A stretch of DNA of 64,000 nucleotides from NCBI GenBank assembly GCA_040882565.1, contig JBBEAZ010000044.1:141649-205648 (forward strand). Reading direction: 5' to 3'. The notes under the pieces are model-generated. The model was not told the origin of the DNA. It did not search any database and saw nothing but the letters and a program-made list of their open reading frames with translations. The stretch is from CF-162 sp040882565 (GTDB lineage: Bacteria; Chloroflexota; Dehalococcoidia; SM23-28-2; RBG-16-64-32). How positions within the stretch are numbered: the first letter of the stretch is position 1; each line of letters begins with the position of its first letter. Positions 63,096 to 64,000 of this stretch are shown one piece after another. Position numbers and translations under genes: made by a program.

Positions 63096-64000
63096 GGAAT
63101 CGCTCGCCCTGGCCGCGCTGGTGGAGCGGATCGCGCCCGGCGGGCGGTTGGTGCGGAGGCGGCGGCTGCCGGGCGGGCTGGGGTGCCGGATGGATGTGCT
63201 GGAGATCGAGCGGGGCGATGGGAGTCGCTGGAAGGTTTCGCTGCGACGGTTCGTGCAGCCGGACCACGATCACTCCACGCCGGAGAGGGTCGAGCACGAG
63301 TATGAGGTTTTGCGGCTGCTCGAGACGAATGGGGTTGCGGCGCCGCGGCCGGTGTTGTTGGACGCGCGGGGCGAGTTCTTTGGGGTGCCGGCGATTGTTT
63401 TGACTTATCTGCCAGGGCGGCCGCTGTTCGCGACGCGGAACATCGGTGGGTGGACGAAAGGGCTGGCGGGGGCGCTGCGGACCGTGCACGCTGTGACGCC
63501 GGAGCGGGCCGATCTTTCGCGGCTGCGGGTGCAACTGTATGACGATATCCGCGAGCGGATTGTGGAGTGGATCCAAGGTATCAAGGGCGAGCCTCTGGCG
63601 GCGGAGATACAGCCGCTGCTGCTCGCTCGGCTGTCGACGATCGACGTTGCACCAGAGTCGCTGATCCATGACGACTACTGGCCAGGGAACACGGTCTGGT
63701 ACCGGGGGCGGATGGCGGGGATCATCGACTGGTCGAGCGCGAAAGTGGGTGACCAGCGTGTGGATGTGGCGGCTTGCCGGATCGATCTGGCGCTCAGTCA
63801 TGGGGTAGAAGTGGCTGATGCGTTTCGGGATGACTACGAGCGGCTGTTGGGGTGGCCGTTGCGGGATCTCTGGTACTTCGATTTGTTGCGGGGATTGCCA
63901 CCGCTGCGGCAGGCCGCGCACTGGCTGGAGGGGTACCACGACCTGGGGATGCACCACCTGAGGGAGCGGGATGTGAAGGCGCGGTTGCGGGTGTTTTTGC
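63088..64000 (+). CDS. Aminoglycoside phosphotransferase (APH)-family kinase, 3' truncated
   Basis: The frame begins at GTG 63088, inside the DUF309 gene end, and is open to the edge of the window (304 codons visible). It has an N-terminal lobe (ERVEHEYEVLRLLETNGVAAPRPV) and the APH catalytic region LIHDDYWPGNTVW followed by IIDWSSAKVGD, with Asp for the usual H-G-D start (HDD). These kinases phosphorylate small molecules such as choline, homoserine, macrolides or aminoglycosides; no resistance role is implied. C-terminus lies outside the window. Confidence 0.82.
   Translation, partial: MTRESLALAALVERIAPGGRLVRRRRLPGGLGCRMDVLEIERGDGSRWKVSLRRFVQPDHDHSTPERVEHEYEVLRLLETNGVAAPRPVLLDARGEFFGVPAIVLTYLPGRPLFATRNIGGWTKGLAGALRTVHAVTPERADLSRLRVQLYDDIRERIVEWIQGIKGEPLAAEIQPLLLARLSTIDVAPESLIHDDYWPGNTVWYRGRMAGIIDWSSAKVGDQRVDVAACRIDLALSHGVEVADAFRDDYERLLGWPLRDLWYFDLLRGLPPLRQAAHWLEGYHDLGMHHLRERDVKARLRVFL

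Noticed and set aside
62860..63957. 365-codon minus-strand open frame
   Set aside because: Pro/Arg/Gln-rich shadow of the DUF309 and APH-family genes.
1..64000. tRNA, rRNA or CRISPR array
   Set aside because: I looked for GGTTCRA-type T-loops with matching acceptor stems, rRNA core motifs and regularly spaced repeats and found none that convinced me.
63088..64000. Antibiotic resistance gene
   Set aside because: APH-fold kinases act on many metabolites; nothing in the sequence or context points to aminoglycosides.

Overview
The window is GC-rich (low-to-mid 60s percent by eye) and densely coded on both strands, with no rRNA, tRNA or CRISPR array that I could find. Gene content points to an aerobic heterotrophic bacterium: heme A synthase, heme O synthase and a complete aa3/caa3-type cytochrome c oxidase, several lipoproteins, a class E/F-like sortase, LLM-class flavoenzymes, ECF sigma/anti-sigma pairs and a GreA factor with an extra N-terminal domain. 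I see no LPS or outer-membrane genes. A Chloroflexota lineage (aerobic Dehalococcoidia-like) is my best guess; it is an inference from gene style, not from a marker gene.

Layout. 0-4.3 kb: end of a TldD/PmbA protein, then a recently duplicated and partly decayed cluster of small lipoprotein genes with a retropepsin-like protein and a YjbR protein. 4.3-12.4 kb: ferredoxin-NADP reductase, DinB, a zur-znuA-znuC-znuB zinc operon with a striking 33-bp palindrome at its head, an ECF sigma/RskA pair, a BtuF-like receptor domain and HtpX. 12.4-22.2 kb: two tandem cupredoxin lipoproteins, a DUF433/DUF5615 toxin-antitoxin-like pair, SsuE/SsuD, peroxiredoxin, DinB, flavin reductase, HEPN protein, a thioredoxin-domain YyaL-like protein and MTHFR. 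22.3-24.6 kb: an accessory patch with a structured putative ncRNA, a LOTUS-like/unknown gene pair of lower GC, and an EVE protein. 24.7-28.9 kb: A-type Fe-S carrier, HAD hydrolase, NAD synthetase and a fused membrane cupredoxin. 29.5-35.9 kb: the respiratory operon ctaA-ctaB-coxB-coxA-coxC-coxD-ctaG, all on the minus strand. 36-42.5 kb: PD-(D/E)XK-like protein, GreA fusion, ECF sigma with a DUF5667-like partner, sortase, CAP-domain protein, RsmG, Yip1. 42.5-56.4 kb: transporters and their regulators, LLM oxidoreductase, YceI/HxlR, alcohol dehydrogenase, HD-GYP phosphodiesterase, LarE, zinc ribbon, PHP and 2H phosphoesterase proteins. 56.4-60.6 kb: an accessory, defence-like island. 60.6-64 kb: MBL hydrolase, enoyl-CoA hydratase, DUF309, and a truncated APH-family kinase.

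The most promising candidate for an undescribed system is the 56.4-60.6 kb island. It carries a 751-residue protein joining a restriction-type nuclease domain to a P-loop NTPase, a leftover reading frame, a 70-residue acidic protein, and a 319-residue protein whose N-terminus looks like an EVE/PUA-type modified-base reader and whose C-terminus has a PD-(D/E)XK nuclease signature. Its parts are bounded by direct repeats, one being a second copy of the 3' end of the neighbouring MBL gene. The LOTUS-like two-gene unit at 22.6-24.1 kb is the second candidate.

Regulatory architecture is unusually legible. Several genes have a TANNNT -10 box 6-7 bases before the start codon (leaderless transcripts), and there are strong palindromes upstream of zur, the second cupredoxin lipoprotein, nadE, yceI/hxlR, a tetR gene and ctaA. 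A 46-bp intergenic repeat occurs at three distant places.
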